From NCBI GenBank assembly GCA_002367815.1, contig DFDG01000042.1:1-38674 (forward strand): a stretch of DNA of 38,674 nt, in the 5' to 3' direction. Positions 9,073 through 17,976 of the stretch are shown here, piece after piece. A model generated the notes under the pieces. That model did no database searches, was not told the DNA's origin, and saw nothing but the letters and a program-made list of their open reading frames with translations. The first letter of the stretch is position 1; the number at the start of each line of letters is the position of its first letter. Position numbers and translations under genes: made by a program. The DNA is from Opitutaceae bacterium UBA3033 (GTDB lineage: Bacteria; Verrucomicrobiota; Verrucomicrobiia; Opitutales; Opitutaceae).

Positions 9073-12000
9073 ATGAGTAAATCCATCGATCGCGATTCAA
9101 CGGCCTCGAATTCCAAAACAAGTGGTAAGCCTCGCTATCCCGGCATACGCGTCACCTGCAATGGCAACTATCTCGTTGCACAGTATGTAGAGATACGAAT
9201 AACCGAAGGTGGAGTGTTTTATCCCATAACCCCTTCCACCGAGGGCGGCGAAATCTACCAACAATCGTTTGCTCAAGGTGAACTCAATGTCTGGGGCCAG
9301 CAAAAAATCGCCGTTGAGACCGAAGGCGAGCATGCTGCACAAGGCGGGGCCACAGCCTACGCCGTGCAGGGTCACCGCACCGTCAATTTCACTTCCGGCC
9401 AAGGTCTCGTTTACGCCATGGAGCAGTATTATCATGCTCCAGGCAAACTCTCGACCATGGTGCTCCAAGTTGGGGCCCGCGCACTGACCAAACACGCCCT
9501 TAACGTGCATTGCGGACATGATGATTTCTACGCCGCACTCGACACCGGCTGGACAATGATGATGGCCAAGGACGCACAACAGGCCGCCGACCAAGGCATC
9601 ATCATGCGCAAGGTTAACGAGCTCTCGCTCAATCCCGGCATGAATATCCAGGACGGCATGCTCACGACTCATTCCGAGCGCATGTATCTGGCCCCCGAGG
9701 CGGAATTTCTGCGCGAATTTCTCGGCGCCCCGGATGAGATGATCGAGTGCCCCACCCCGGCGCAACGCGAGCTCTTTGGTCCCACCCGCAGGCGAGTGCC
9801 CCGCATGATGGATTTGAAAAACCCCCTGCTGCTTGGTCCGGTGCAGAATCAAGAACACCATATGAACGGCGTCGTCGCACGCCGGAATAATTTCAATGAA
9901 CCAATCCTTGGCCTGCTTGAGCAGGCATTCACTGAATTCGGGCAACTTACCGGACGTCACTATGGATTCGTTACCAAATACAAAACCGAGGATGCGGATA
10001 CTGTGTTCGTTTCACTCGGCTGCGCTGCGGATAACATCGAAGCCGCCTGCGATTATTTGCGCGAGCAACGCAACGCCAAGGTCGGTTCGATTCATATCAA
10101 CGTTATCCGGCCTTTCCCCGAAGCGGCCGTCATTGAGGCACTGCGGGGCAAGAAAAACGTCATCGTGTTGGAACGCACCGATGAAGGATTATCGGGTGAT
10201 AATCCACTCGCGCGCGACATCCGCGTCGCACTGAGCAAGGCCAACGAAGTCACCAAGTTTGGCACCGTCACCGGACTACCCGCGCTGTCCCCGGATGAAA
10301 CCCCACGAATATTCCGCGGGGCCTATGGTATCGGATCACGCGATTTCCGCCCCGAGCATACGCTCGGCGCCTATGAATTCGCCACGGGGCAGACCAAGCG
10401 CACCGATGGTCGCAGTGCAGCTGATGGGGCTACATTCTTTGTGCTTGGCGTGATTCACCCTTACGCAGTCATCAGTAAAGACATTCCATCCCTCCTGCCC
10501 GAAAACGCCATTGCGGTTCGTTTTCACTCTATCGGCGGCTGGGGTATGATCACCACCGGCAAGAACCTTGGTTCCATCATTGGCGACTTCGGGCAATTCA
10601 TCTCCGAACAAAGCCCGACCTACGACGAAGACGGCACCCTCCTTGAAAAACTCTTTGTGATGGCGAACCCGAAATACGGTTCGGAAAAGAAAGGGGCACC
10701 CACGAATTACTACCTCACCGTCGCTCCTTCGCAGATCAAAGTGAACTGCGAATTGAACCACGTTGATGTGGTCCTGTGCTGCGATCCCAAAGCCTTCACG
10801 CACACCAACCCACTCGAAGGATTGAAAAAGGGCGGTTCATTGGTCTGGGAATCCGGCGAATCCCCCCAAGTCGCCTGGCAGCGGGTCCCCGCAAAATACC
10901 GCCAATGGATTCAGGATAACAAAATCCGCATTTTCATCCTGCCCGGTTTTGATATCGCCCGCAAGGCCACCGAGCAAACGGAACTACAACTCCGCATGCA
11001 GGGGAATTCATTCCTCGGCGCGTTTTTCCGGGTCTCACCTTTCCTGAAAACATTTGGGATATCCGAAGACCAATTCCAAAGCGTGGTGCACAAACAATAT
11101 GTCAAAAAATTTGGTCGCTTCGGCGACGCGGTCGTTACTTCCAACATGACCGTAATGAACGAAGGTTTTTCACGGGTGACCGAAATCCAATACGGTAAAA
11201 CGGATGACGACGACCGTTCCTCGATGCGGAATCCCCTGCTGGCACCAATCGGTGAGCATGAATTTCCACCCACCGCAGGTTGCGCGACTGATGGCTGTGG
11301 CAGTATCCCGATGCCGGCGGCCCAAGCGGCTCGGGCTCCGTTTCAATCCATGTCCAAATTCGACTCCGAGTTTCGTGCTGGATTGGGTTACCATCAACCC
11401 GCAGGTGCCTTCGCTTCTGTTGGTGTAATGGGGGCCGGCACAGGTGCCACCCAGTCCAAGTATGTCGCCCGTCGCGAGACTCCCGTATACATTGCGGAAA
11501 ATTGCACGCAATGCATGGAGTGTATCACGGCATGCCCTGACACCGCTTTACCCAACACGGCACAAGACGTTTCCACGGTGCTAAAAACCGCGATAAACAA
11601 CTATGTTACAGATCGTGACGAGCGCATGAAATTCGGTCCGGAAATTGCAGGGTTGGAGCAACGAGCACGCGAGAAGATGAAAGAATCCGTCAAAGCGAAA
11701 AGCAAAGTGCCCTTCAAGGACATCATTCGCGACGAGGTGAATGGCCTCACGACCATATCGGCCAAAGCGAAGGCCGAGTTCGTCAACATCATCGACAAAC
11801 TCCCGTTGGCCTATGGCAGCGTGCCGGCTATTTTCCGCTCCCTCGAAGCCAAGAATCCCGGAGAAGGAGGCCTGTTCTCCATCTTCGTTTCCGATCTATG
11901 CAAAGGCTGTGGAGAATGCGTGCAGGTATGCGGTGATCATGACGCGTTGCGCATGACCCGTGAGACCGAAGACCTCAACGCGGAGTTGGCCACCGCCCAA

Positions 12001-13818
12001 GTGTTCTCGCGCTTGCTGCCCGACACCCCGCAAAAATATCTTGGCCTCTACGATGACAATGACGCCGCTAGTTCACGCGAGGCCGCCTTGCGCAATCACC
12101 TGATGGTTCGTCGCAACTATGAAGCTCTGGTCTCCGGCGATGGCGCCTGTGCTGGCTGTGGCGAAAAGAGCATCCTTCGTTCTGCTGCCTCAGTCACCGA
12201 AGCCTACATGCGGCCGCTTTACCACAAGAAGGCCGACCGCCTGCGGGCCAAAGCGGCCAGAATTACCAAGGAAGGAGCCGAAAAGCTCGCGGCCCTCAAG
12301 ACCCGCAGCGAAACCGAATACGCCCTCTACCGTAAAACATTCGCCCATGTCATCGTCGGGCTCGGCGGTGAAAATGAAGAAGATACGGCGAAGCGAATCT
12401 CCGACTATGAAGCCAAGCATGGCGCAATCACCGATGATCAACTCATCAACGGATTGATCGCCGTCCTCGAGCAGGATGCGTTTAACCACAAGGATCTGCA
12501 ATCGGTGGATGGCCGCCGGGCAAACGGGATGTCGGTAATGATGATGGGCGCGAGCACGGGTTGTAACACCGTCTATGGCTCCACTCCTCCGGCGAATCCT
12601 CATCCTTACCCTTGGATGAATTCACTCTTCCAAGATGGCGCTACGATTTCCTGGCTCATGGCTGAATCTGTAATCGTCAATCACGCCCGCCGTTCAGTCT
12701 CACCGGAGCGCATGGTTGATGCCCTGCTGGATCGATCCGAAAACGTTTCCAGTGATGCCGAATACTTTACCCTCACCCGTTTGGACGACGCCCTGATGAC
12801 CGAACAGGAAATTCGGGAATTGCCCAAGGTATGGGTAGTGGGCGGCGACGGCGCACTTGGCGATATCGGCTTCCAAAATGTTTCAAAGGTAGTTCTGCAA
12901 AATAGGCCCAACGTGAAGATTCTCATGCTCGACACGCAGGTCTACTCCAATACTGGTGGCCAAAACTCCGACTCATCCACAATGCTGGGCGGCTATGACA
13001 TGAACCAGTTCGGGGCGGCTTCTCAAGGCAAGCTCATCGAGAAGAAAAACGTCTCGGAAGCATTCACGAGCGGTCACGGTTCTCCTTACGTGGCCCAAGT
13101 TTCGATGGCCAACGCCGCCAAGCTCTACAAAGCCATGCTCGATGGACTGGAGTATCGCGGCACGGCCTTCTTTCAAGCCTACACCACCTGCCAACCTGAA
13201 CATGGGGTTGCCGACAACATGAGTGCGGATCAAGCCAAGATGGTCCGTGATGCCCGCGGCATGCCCGAGTTTGTTTTCAACCCCCGCAACGGCGAAACCG
13301 CGCAGGAAGCTTTCAATCTCAAAGGCAACCCGAGCATGGATCGAGATTGGTGGCGGACAAAATACTCAACCACCGGGGAGGAGTATAACTTTGGCGTGGG
13401 TCATTGGGCAATTACCGAAGCTCGCTTCCGCAAGCACGTGAAAAAGATCAAAGCGGAGGACGCCACCAAGCTCACGTTGATGGATGATCAATTATTTTTC
13501 ATCACGCAGGATGATGTCATCCATCGTCGGGTCTTCGATGAGTCTCACCGCAGTTTTGTGAAAAACTTTGGTTGCTACATTCAAGCCGAAGAACACGGCA
13601 AAATGAATTACTACGCGGTATCCCGCCAGATGGTGCTATTCGCCGTTGAGCGGCGCAAGGCCTGGCGGATGCTTCAGAGCAAAGCGGGCGTAATTAACAA
13701 GGATTATCTCGCCCAAAAGGTCCTCCTCGCGAAACTGGAAAAAGGTGAGCTAGAGTTAGCCGACGCCAAAACCCGCGTGCAAGAACTCATCGCCGCTGAA
13801 CTGACCGACCTGAAGTAG
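9073..13818 (+). CDS. Oversized pyruvate:ferredoxin (2-oxoacid) oxidoreductase
   Basis: Cytoplasmic TPP and Fe-S enzyme that oxidatively decarboxylates pyruvate (or another 2-oxoacid) with CoA and reduces ferredoxin or flavodoxin; the direction in vivo is unknown. It has 1581 residues against about 1170-1200 for ordinary NifJ-type enzymes. Domains in order: pyrimidine-binding domain with YPITPST (~50); a transketolase C-like domain (~320-430); the gamma domain with RFHSIGGWGM (~480); a ferredoxin domain with CxxCxxCxxxCP at Cys811 and CxxCxxCxxxC at Cys943; then the TPP domain. Proximal cluster cysteines are Cys1026 and Cys1029 (CAGCGE), Cys1164 (TGCNTVYG) and Cys1373 (TTCQPEHG). The TPP motif is GDGALGDIG near 1258, with the matching SNTGGQ. 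Extra helical segments separate the two ferredoxin motifs (~130 residues) and Cys1029 from Cys1164 (~135). It is a single-gene unit ending in a strong terminator. Confidence 0.93.
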   Translation: MSKSIDRDSTASNSKTSGKPRYPGIRVTCNGNYLVAQYVEIRITEGGVFYPITPSTEGGEIYQQSFAQGELNVWGQQKIAVETEGEHAAQGGATAYAVQGHRTVNFTSGQGLVYAMEQYYHAPGKLSTMVLQVGARALTKHALNVHCGHDDFYAALDTGWTMMMAKDAQQAADQGIIMRKVNELSLNPGMNIQDGMLTTHSERMYLAPEAEFLREFLGAPDEMIECPTPAQRELFGPTRRRVPRMMDLKNPLLLGPVQNQEHHMNGVVARRNNFNEPILGLLEQAFTEFGQLTGRHYGFVTKYKTEDADTVFVSLGCAADNIEAACDYLREQRNAKVGSIHINVIRPFPEAAVIEALRGKKNVIVLERTDEGLSGDNPLARDIRVALSKANEVTKFGTVTGLPALSPDETPRIFRGAYGIGSRDFRPEHTLGAYEFATGQTKRTDGRSAADGATFFVLGVIHPYAVISKDIPSLLPENAIAVRFHSIGGWGMITTGKNLGSIIGDFGQFISEQSPTYDEDGTLLEKLFVMANPKYGSEKKGAPTNYYLTVAPSQIKVNCELNHVDVVLCCDPKAFTHTNPLEGLKKGGSLVWESGESPQVAWQRVPAKYRQWIQDNKIRIFILPGFDIARKATEQTELQLRMQGNSFLGAFFRVSPFLKTFGISEDQFQSVVHKQYVKKFGRFGDAVVTSNMTVMNEGFSRVTEIQYGKTDDDDRSSMRNPLLAPIGEHEFPPTAGCATDGCGSIPMPAAQAARAPFQSMSKFDSEFRAGLGYHQPAGAFASVGVMGAGTGATQSKYVARRETPVYIAENCTQCMECITACPDTALPNTAQDVSTVLKTAINNYVTDRDERMKFGPEIAGLEQRAREKMKESVKAKSKVPFKDIIRDEVNGLTTISAKAKAEFVNIIDKLPLAYGSVPAIFRSLEAKNPGEGGLFSIFVSDLCKGCGECVQVCGDHDALRMTRETEDLNAELATAQVFSRLLPDTPQKYLGLYDDNDAASSREAALRNHLMVRRNYEALVSGDGACAGCGEKSILRSAASVTEAYMRPLYHKKADRLRAKAARITKEGAEKLAALKTRSETEYALYRKTFAHVIVGLGGENEEDTAKRISDYEAKHGAITDDQLINGLIAVLEQDAFNHKDLQSVDGRRANGMSVMMMGASTGCNTVYGSTPPANPHPYPWMNSLFQDGATISWLMAESVIVNHARRSVSPERMVDALLDRSENVSSDAEYFTLTRLDDALMTEQEIRELPKVWVVGGDGALGDIGFQNVSKVVLQNRPNVKILMLDTQVYSNTGGQNSDSSTMLGGYDMNQFGAASQGKLIEKKNVSEAFTSGHGSPYVAQVSMANAAKLYKAMLDGLEYRGTAFFQAYTTCQPEHGVADNMSADQAKMVRDARGMPEFVFNPRNGETAQEAFNLKGNPSMDRDWWRTKYSTTGEEYNFGVGHWAITEARFRKHVKKIKAEDATKLTLMDDQLFFITQDDVIHRRVFDESHRSFVKNFGCYIQAEEHGKMNYYAVSRQMVLFAVERRKAWRMLQSKAGVINKDYLAQKVLLAKLEKGELELADAKTRVQELIAAELTDLK

Positions 13819-13848
13819 ATCAACTGGCGACAAAACTTATGCTGCGAT

Positions 13849-13884
13849 AAACGCCTCAACCTCGATGCAGGTTGGGGCGTTTTT
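13849..13884 (+). terminator. Rho-independent terminator after the oxidoreductase gene
   Basis: A 13-bp stem pairs 13849-13861 with 13870-13882, including one G-T wobble, around an 8-base loop. It is followed by a run of five T (13880-13884). It lies 30 bases after the stop codon. The complementary strand forms the same stem with a shorter T run, so it may also act weakly on the convergent transporter gene ending at 13908. Confidence 0.88.
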
Positions 13885-13907
13885 GTATCTACACCAAACC
13901 TTGTAGC

Positions 13908-15179
13908 TTAGAGCAGGCTCCACCCCAGCCCCAGTAGCCCACAACTTAATATCACAACCATCATATCGAGTTTACCCCATTGCATGGCCACAAATGCCGT
14001 GACTGATGCGAACAGGATAAAGCCATCCACTCCCCCTGTATCGGGAAACAATACATGCACCCCAAACCACACGGTTAAGTTGAGGATTACCCCGACAACC
14101 GCAGCCGTGACCGCCGAGAGCGCGGCCTTGAGCCGCACATCGTTATACGCCTGCTCCACATAGGGAGCCCCAAGTATAATGAACAGATAGGTGGGCACAA
14201 AAGTTACCCATGTCGTAATCATAGCCCCAAGAGTCGCAGAGTCCAGTTGACTGAATCCACCATTATGCTGCCAAGCTGCGACAAAACCCACAAACTGCAC
14301 AATCATGATCAGGGGACCAGGAGTGGTCTCGGCAAAGGCCAGACCATCGAGCATCTGACCAGCATCGAGCCATTGGTAGTTTTCCACTGCTTGCTGTCCG
14401 ACATAAGGCAACACCGCGTAGGCTCCGCCAAAAGTCACCACCGCCGCCTTGCTAAAGAACCACCCCAATTGCGCCAGGGTGCTATCCCAGCCTAGCCAAA
14501 TTCCGACCACAATAATGGGCGTGAACCATACCATCGCTCCAATCACCGCGGTTCGTAGGGTCGATCTCCAATCAACATTCTCAACTGTGATCCGTCGGAC
14601 ATACGCATCAGACGAAGCTCCCCCAAATTGTGAAGGAACCCAACGCCCACCCACAAAACCGATCAAAAGCGCACCAAAGACTATAAGCGGAAAAGGCAGG
14701 TGCAAAAAAAACAAACTGACGAACGAAATCGCAGCCAATCCCCATGCCAACGACGTCTTCAACGCCCGCCGACCAACCTTCAACAATGCCACTGCCACAA
14801 TCGCCAGCACCCCAGCCTTTAATCCGTGAAAGATCGCCGCCACCGCCGGCACGGCACCATAGGCCATATATATCCAGCTCAAGCCCCAGAGGATTCCAAT
14901 AGCCGGCAGGATGAACAAAATCCCCGCAGCCAAGGCCCCACGCACCCCGTGTAGCATCCACCCGCAATAAGCCGCCAATTGCGTCGCTTCCGGTCCCGGC
15001 AACAGCATGCAAAAATTCAAGGCATGCAGGAAACGTGATTCCTCGATCCACTTTCGGCGATCCACCAACTCACGATGCATGATGGCGATCTGCCCCGCGG
15101 GTCCACCAAAACTGATAAACCCAAGCTTTATCCAAAAGAGCAGCGCTTCACGAAAGCTGGGGGCAGGCAATTTCACCAA
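13908..15179 (-). CDS. ChrA-family chromate transporter
   Basis: Polytopic inner-membrane protein of the chromate ion transporter (CHR) family, full-length two-domain type (423 residues). The N-terminal half has the family signature FISFGGPAGQIAIMH followed by NFCMLLPGPEATQLAAYCGW. The second half repeats a similar pattern: VVTFGGAYAVLPYVG, then AETTPGPLIMIVQFVGF. The start is TTG at 15179, with GTG at the next codon as an alternative, since no ATG precedes the conserved block. Members export chromate in some bacteria; many chromosomal copies have no proven substrate, so chromate resistance is only a possibility. No chrB or sulfate gene is adjacent. The next gene upstream on this strand is a small membrane protein 35 bases away. 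Confidence 0.88.
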   Translation of the reverse strand: MVKLPAPSFREALLFWIKLGFISFGGPAGQIAIMHRELVDRRKWIEESRFLHALNFCMLLPGPEATQLAAYCGWMLHGVRGALAAGILFILPAIGILWGLSWIYMAYGAVPAVAAIFHGLKAGVLAIVAVALLKVGRRALKTSLAWGLAAISFVSLFFLHLPFPLIVFGALLIGFVGGRWVPSQFGGASSDAYVRRITVENVDWRSTLRTAVIGAMVWFTPIIVVGIWLGWDSTLAQLGWFFSKAAVVTFGGAYAVLPYVGQQAVENYQWLDAGQMLDGLAFAETTPGPLIMIVQFVGFVAAWQHNGGFSQLDSATLGAMITTWVTFVPTYLFIILGAPYVEQAYNDVRLKAALSAVTAAVVGVILNLTVWFGVHVLFPDTGGVDGFILFASVTAFVAMQWGKLDMMVVILSCGLLGLGWSLL

Positions 15180-15214
15180 ACGATATTCAATTTACACTGC
15201 TAATGGTTACACCC

Positions 15215-15454
15215 TTATCGCCCCATGAGCAGAGCGGCACTCATCAGCAGGCCAGCCCCTAATAACGTGCAAAACATGGGCATCAATTGCGCCCAACGTA
15301 TCCGCCGGCTCATGCCGGCGCTTCCGATCCTCCCGTCCTTGAGTCGGTCTTCCAGTCGGGAGATACGATGAGGCAAATCCCACTGCAGCCATGCGGCCGT
15401 GAGACTGATGATAAATCCAGCTATACCAAGAATCTGTGCAGTGCTATGCGCCAC
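15215..15454 (-). CDS. Small hypothetical membrane protein
   Basis: I do not recognise this 79-residue protein. It starts at GTG (15454). It has two hydrophobic stretches, near residues 8-24 (ILGIAGFIISLTAAWL) and 57-76 (LMPMFCTLLGAGLLMSAALL), separated by a charged loop (RISRLEDRLKDGR). That pattern suits a two-helix inner-membrane protein. It lies 35 bases upstream of the ChrA-type gene on the same strand, so the two may be co-transcribed. Its reality rests on the membrane pattern and the gap it fills. A competing frame over the same bases (15207-15392) is Arg-rich and looks like a shadow. Confidence 0.55.
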   Translation of the reverse strand: MAHSTAQILGIAGFIISLTAAWLQWDLPHRISRLEDRLKDGRIGSAGMSRRIRWAQLMPMFCTLLGAGLLMSAALLMGR

Positions 15455-15588
15455 GGGATAAATTTAGATTTCCATAGGTAAGGCCCCAACTGGATAAGGC
15501 GAGTAATATTGAACTATCTACTAACGGACGTTCACTTCATGCCATTCGAGCTTTGCATCGGACGGATGCCTATATATCCAAATCAAAC

Positions 15589-16122
15589 ATGACCAATCGA
15601 GCGGATGACGCCGCAATTTTGCAGATCGAGCGACCTCACCCCAACCTGTGGACCTATTACATCCTCGCCTGCCTCGCCATTCCACCCCTCTTTCCCTTTT
15701 TGATTCTACCCGCCTGGTTTCGTTATCACACGATGCGATATCGTTTCACTGATGAGGGAATCTCAATGTGTTGGGGGATACTTTTCCGCAGGGAAATTAT
15801 CATCAACTATGCCCGAATTCAGGACATACATTTGCGTTCCAATTTTGTCGAACGCTGGTTCGGATTATCCCGCATCCTGGTGCAAACCGCCAGCGGCAAT
15901 GCCGGCGCGGAGATGGCACTGGAAGGATTGAATAATTTCGAGGATGTCCGCGACTTCCTGTATTCCAAGATGCGGGGCGTAAAAGACACGCCCCACTCGA
16001 ACAGCCCGGAAACCTTATCAAGCGTTGATGCCGAGCTCGTCACGACTTTACGGGAAGTCGCTGCAGAACTTAGATCACTGCGTGAATCGTTAGCCCACAA
16101 AACCGACACTCAAGATGTTTGA
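15589..16122 (+). CDS. Bacterial PH-domain membrane protein (YdbS-like)
   Basis: Membrane-anchored protein with a bacterial pleckstrin-homology domain (bPH2, formerly DUF304). A hydrophobic stretch near residues 20-45 (ILACLAIPPLFPFLILPAWF) is followed by the bPH2 core: RYRFTDEGISMCWGILFRREIIINYARIQDIHL, then NFVERWFGLSRILVQTASG. The C terminus is a charged helix. The ATG at 15589 is used (177 residues); an in-frame TTG at 15553 would add 12 residues. It overlaps the next gene by eight bases, and the pair resembles the ydbS-ydbT arrangement of Bacillus, in which two bPH2 proteins are made together. Molecular role unknown. Confidence 0.8.
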   Translation: MTNRADDAAILQIERPHPNLWTYYILACLAIPPLFPFLILPAWFRYHTMRYRFTDEGISMCWGILFRREIIINYARIQDIHLRSNFVERWFGLSRILVQTASGNAGAEMALEGLNNFEDVRDFLYSKMRGVKDTPHSNSPETLSSVDAELVTTLREVAAELRSLRESLAHKTDTQDV

Positions 16123-17014
16123 CTGGAGCCGCGGCCAAATCTTACGCGCCCTAAAGGTGCCTGCCCAGCCCACTCCGCCATCAGGTGCTCCGGGGTCAGT
16201 TCGCATCTTTCGGGCAAGTCGCAATTATTGTAAGATTTTGTTCATCGGTTGGGGGTTTGCGCAAATCAGTGCAATGGCCGGCATTATCTTTTCCCTGTGG
16301 TTTCTCCAAAACGTGGATCAAGGCATCACCAATCATCCAATTGCTCCCCTGTTGCCCGCCCAGCAAGTATCTGGAACAGCCGCAGGAGATTCCATACAGC
16401 CCGAACCGGCGACCAAACCAGGGAATAAAGGACACAAAGGAAAACGAAGTGCAGAGCAAAAAATCGCCGCTCTGCTGACCGGTTGGCCAACGTGGACTAT
16501 TCTATTAATCCGCTGGGCGGAATATGCGGCCATCGCAACCTTCGTGATACAGATACCGATCACGTTCGCCGCCGTGCGGCTGGATTACGAACAACATTGG
16601 TATATTGTCACTGATCGAAGCCTGAGAATCCGCACCGGATTATTGACGATCAAAGAATCAACCATGAGCTTTGCCAATCTCCAGCAAGTGGAGGTCAAAC
16701 AAGGTCCATTGCAGCGATTACTGCGCATCTCCGATGTGCGAGTGCAATCAGCCAGAGGTGGTGGCAGTGACAATCATCACAAAGGTCGCACCGATGATTC
16801 AATGCACACGGGCATTTTTCACGGTGTCGATAATCCCCAGGAAATCAGAGATCTGATTCTGCTGCGCCTGCGTCAATTCCGCGAAGCGGGTCTGGGCGAT
16901 CCTGACGATGGCCACTCATCGACGATTATTCAGAATAGTGAAATGCCCGTGCTGCATGCCGCAAAAGAGTTACTCGAAGAAACCCGCAAACTTAGATACA
17001 GCCTTAAGGGTTAA
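16115..17014 (+). CDS. Bacterial PH-domain membrane protein, second of pair
   Basis: Second bPH2-type protein, 299 residues, translationally coupled to the first by an eight-base overlap. It has a membrane segment near residues 44-68 (FAQISAMAGIIFSLWFLQ), then a polar Gly/Lys-rich loop (~95-115). A second membrane segment (~126-150) leads into the bPH2 core: YIVTDRSLRIRTGLLTIKESTMSFANLQQVEV, then LLRISDVRVQSA. A Gly/Ser/His-rich loop follows, and the C-terminal helix is charged. Only one bPH2 copy is obvious, whereas YdbT-type proteins often have several. Probably an envelope or stress protein by analogy; function not established. Confidence 0.78.
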   Translation: MFDWSRGQILRALKVPAQPTPPSGAPGSVRIFRASRNYCKILFIGWGFAQISAMAGIIFSLWFLQNVDQGITNHPIAPLLPAQQVSGTAAGDSIQPEPATKPGNKGHKGKRSAEQKIAALLTGWPTWTILLIRWAEYAAIATFVIQIPITFAAVRLDYEQHWYIVTDRSLRIRTGLLTIKESTMSFANLQQVEVKQGPLQRLLRISDVRVQSARGGGSDNHHKGRTDDSMHTGIFHGVDNPQEIRDLILLRLRQFREAGLGDPDDGHSSTIIQNSEMPVLHAAKELLEETRKLRYSLKG

Positions 17015-17058
17015 CCCATCCGACTGAAAAAGCCGCCTTTCGTCTTCTGTGATTGGCA

Positions 17059-17901
17059 TCAAGGAATCCGTAACTCCATGCCGATCTGCAATGAGTTCTG
17101 GTTCGGCATCTGATCACGATTCGCTTCGTAGATATCCCGCCACCGGGAGAGGTTGTCGTAATATTTTTGGGCCAGTAGAAATAGCGTGTCTCCTTTGACC
17201 ACCACATGCCGACGCACGCCAGTGGAAACAGGAGCCTGCGATTGGTTCACCTGATTTTGGGCAGGTCTCGTCGGAGAAAATTCATTCGTCAATTCTGGGG
17301 CCACCGAAATAGGCGAATCCTCCGGAGCAGAATCCATTGGACCTACCGGGTTGCTCATTGCCTCTGTCGGCACCCTCATGCGATTGATTGACGGTTGAAT
17401 CGCATTGCCACGCAGGATCGCCACTTCGGCCCTAAGCTGCTCATTATCGCGCTGTAGCTGGCTGACCTGTTCAATCAAATCCAAACGCTCAGATTGATTT
17501 TCCATGGGATTGGCTGGCAACGTGCGAGCAAACTCCCTTTTGGCGCTTTCCACCAATCCACGAACTTGGGTGGCTTGGGGAGAATTTGGTTGTCGTTCCA
17601 AATACTTCCTAAAGTGGTAAATCGCAGCAATCGGGTCCTTAATTTGCTGCAAACAAATGATACCTGATTCCAGATGCGATTCAGGAGCCGCATCACCCCG
17701 TTTCTCTATAACCCGCAGATATGAGGCCAGAGCCTCCTGACTACGGCCCTGTTTGATCAATCGTTGGCCCAAGCGATAGTCAGGATCATCAATTTCGGCT
17801 CCGAGTGATTGTCCACTGTTACGCTCACAACCCGCAACCAATAGCGAAATCGCCATGATCATCAGCCCTGAAAAGCGGCAAAAAATGAAACGGTTGAGCA
17901 T
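17059..17901 (-). CDS. TPR-containing lipoprotein with C-terminal LysM domain
   Basis: Probable outer-membrane or periplasmic lipoprotein that binds peptidoglycan. The ATG at 17901 places a signal peptide directly at the N terminus with a lipobox LVAGC (Cys25). The longer open frame from 17967 would add 22 residues before it. Then come TPR-like helices (~45-125: LGQRLIKQGRSQEALASYLR, SHLESGIICLQQ, AAIYHFRKYLERQP). A short coiled coil follows (IEQVSQLQRDNEQLRAEVAIL), then a Pro/Ser-rich linker. A LysM motif closes the protein (HVVVKGDTLFLLAQKYYDN and LQIGMELRIP). TPR plus coiled coil plus a cell-wall-binding domain recalls CpoB/YbgF-like envelope proteins, but no Tol-Pal genes are nearby. Confidence 0.85.
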   Translation of the reverse strand: MLNRFIFCRFSGLMIMAISLLVAGCERNSGQSLGAEIDDPDYRLGQRLIKQGRSQEALASYLRVIEKRGDAAPESHLESGIICLQQIKDPIAAIYHFRKYLERQPNSPQATQVRGLVESAKREFARTLPANPMENQSERLDLIEQVSQLQRDNEQLRAEVAILRGNAIQPSINRMRVPTEAMSNPVGPMDSAPEDSPISVAPELTNEFSPTRPAQNQVNQSQAPVSTGVRRHVVVKGDTLFLLAQKYYDNLSRWRDIYEANRDQMPNQNSLQIGMELRIP

Positions 17902-17976
17902 GGGTGTGGGAAAGGGGTTGAATGCGGAGGACTTAGGCGTAAATTCCGCAACCTGACTACACGACACAAACCCTAA

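Noticed and set aside
9097..9960. 287-codon open frame on the minus strand opposite the oxidoreductase N terminus
   Set aside because: Antisense to the conserved pyrimidine-binding domain; no recognisable motif and no independent start signal.
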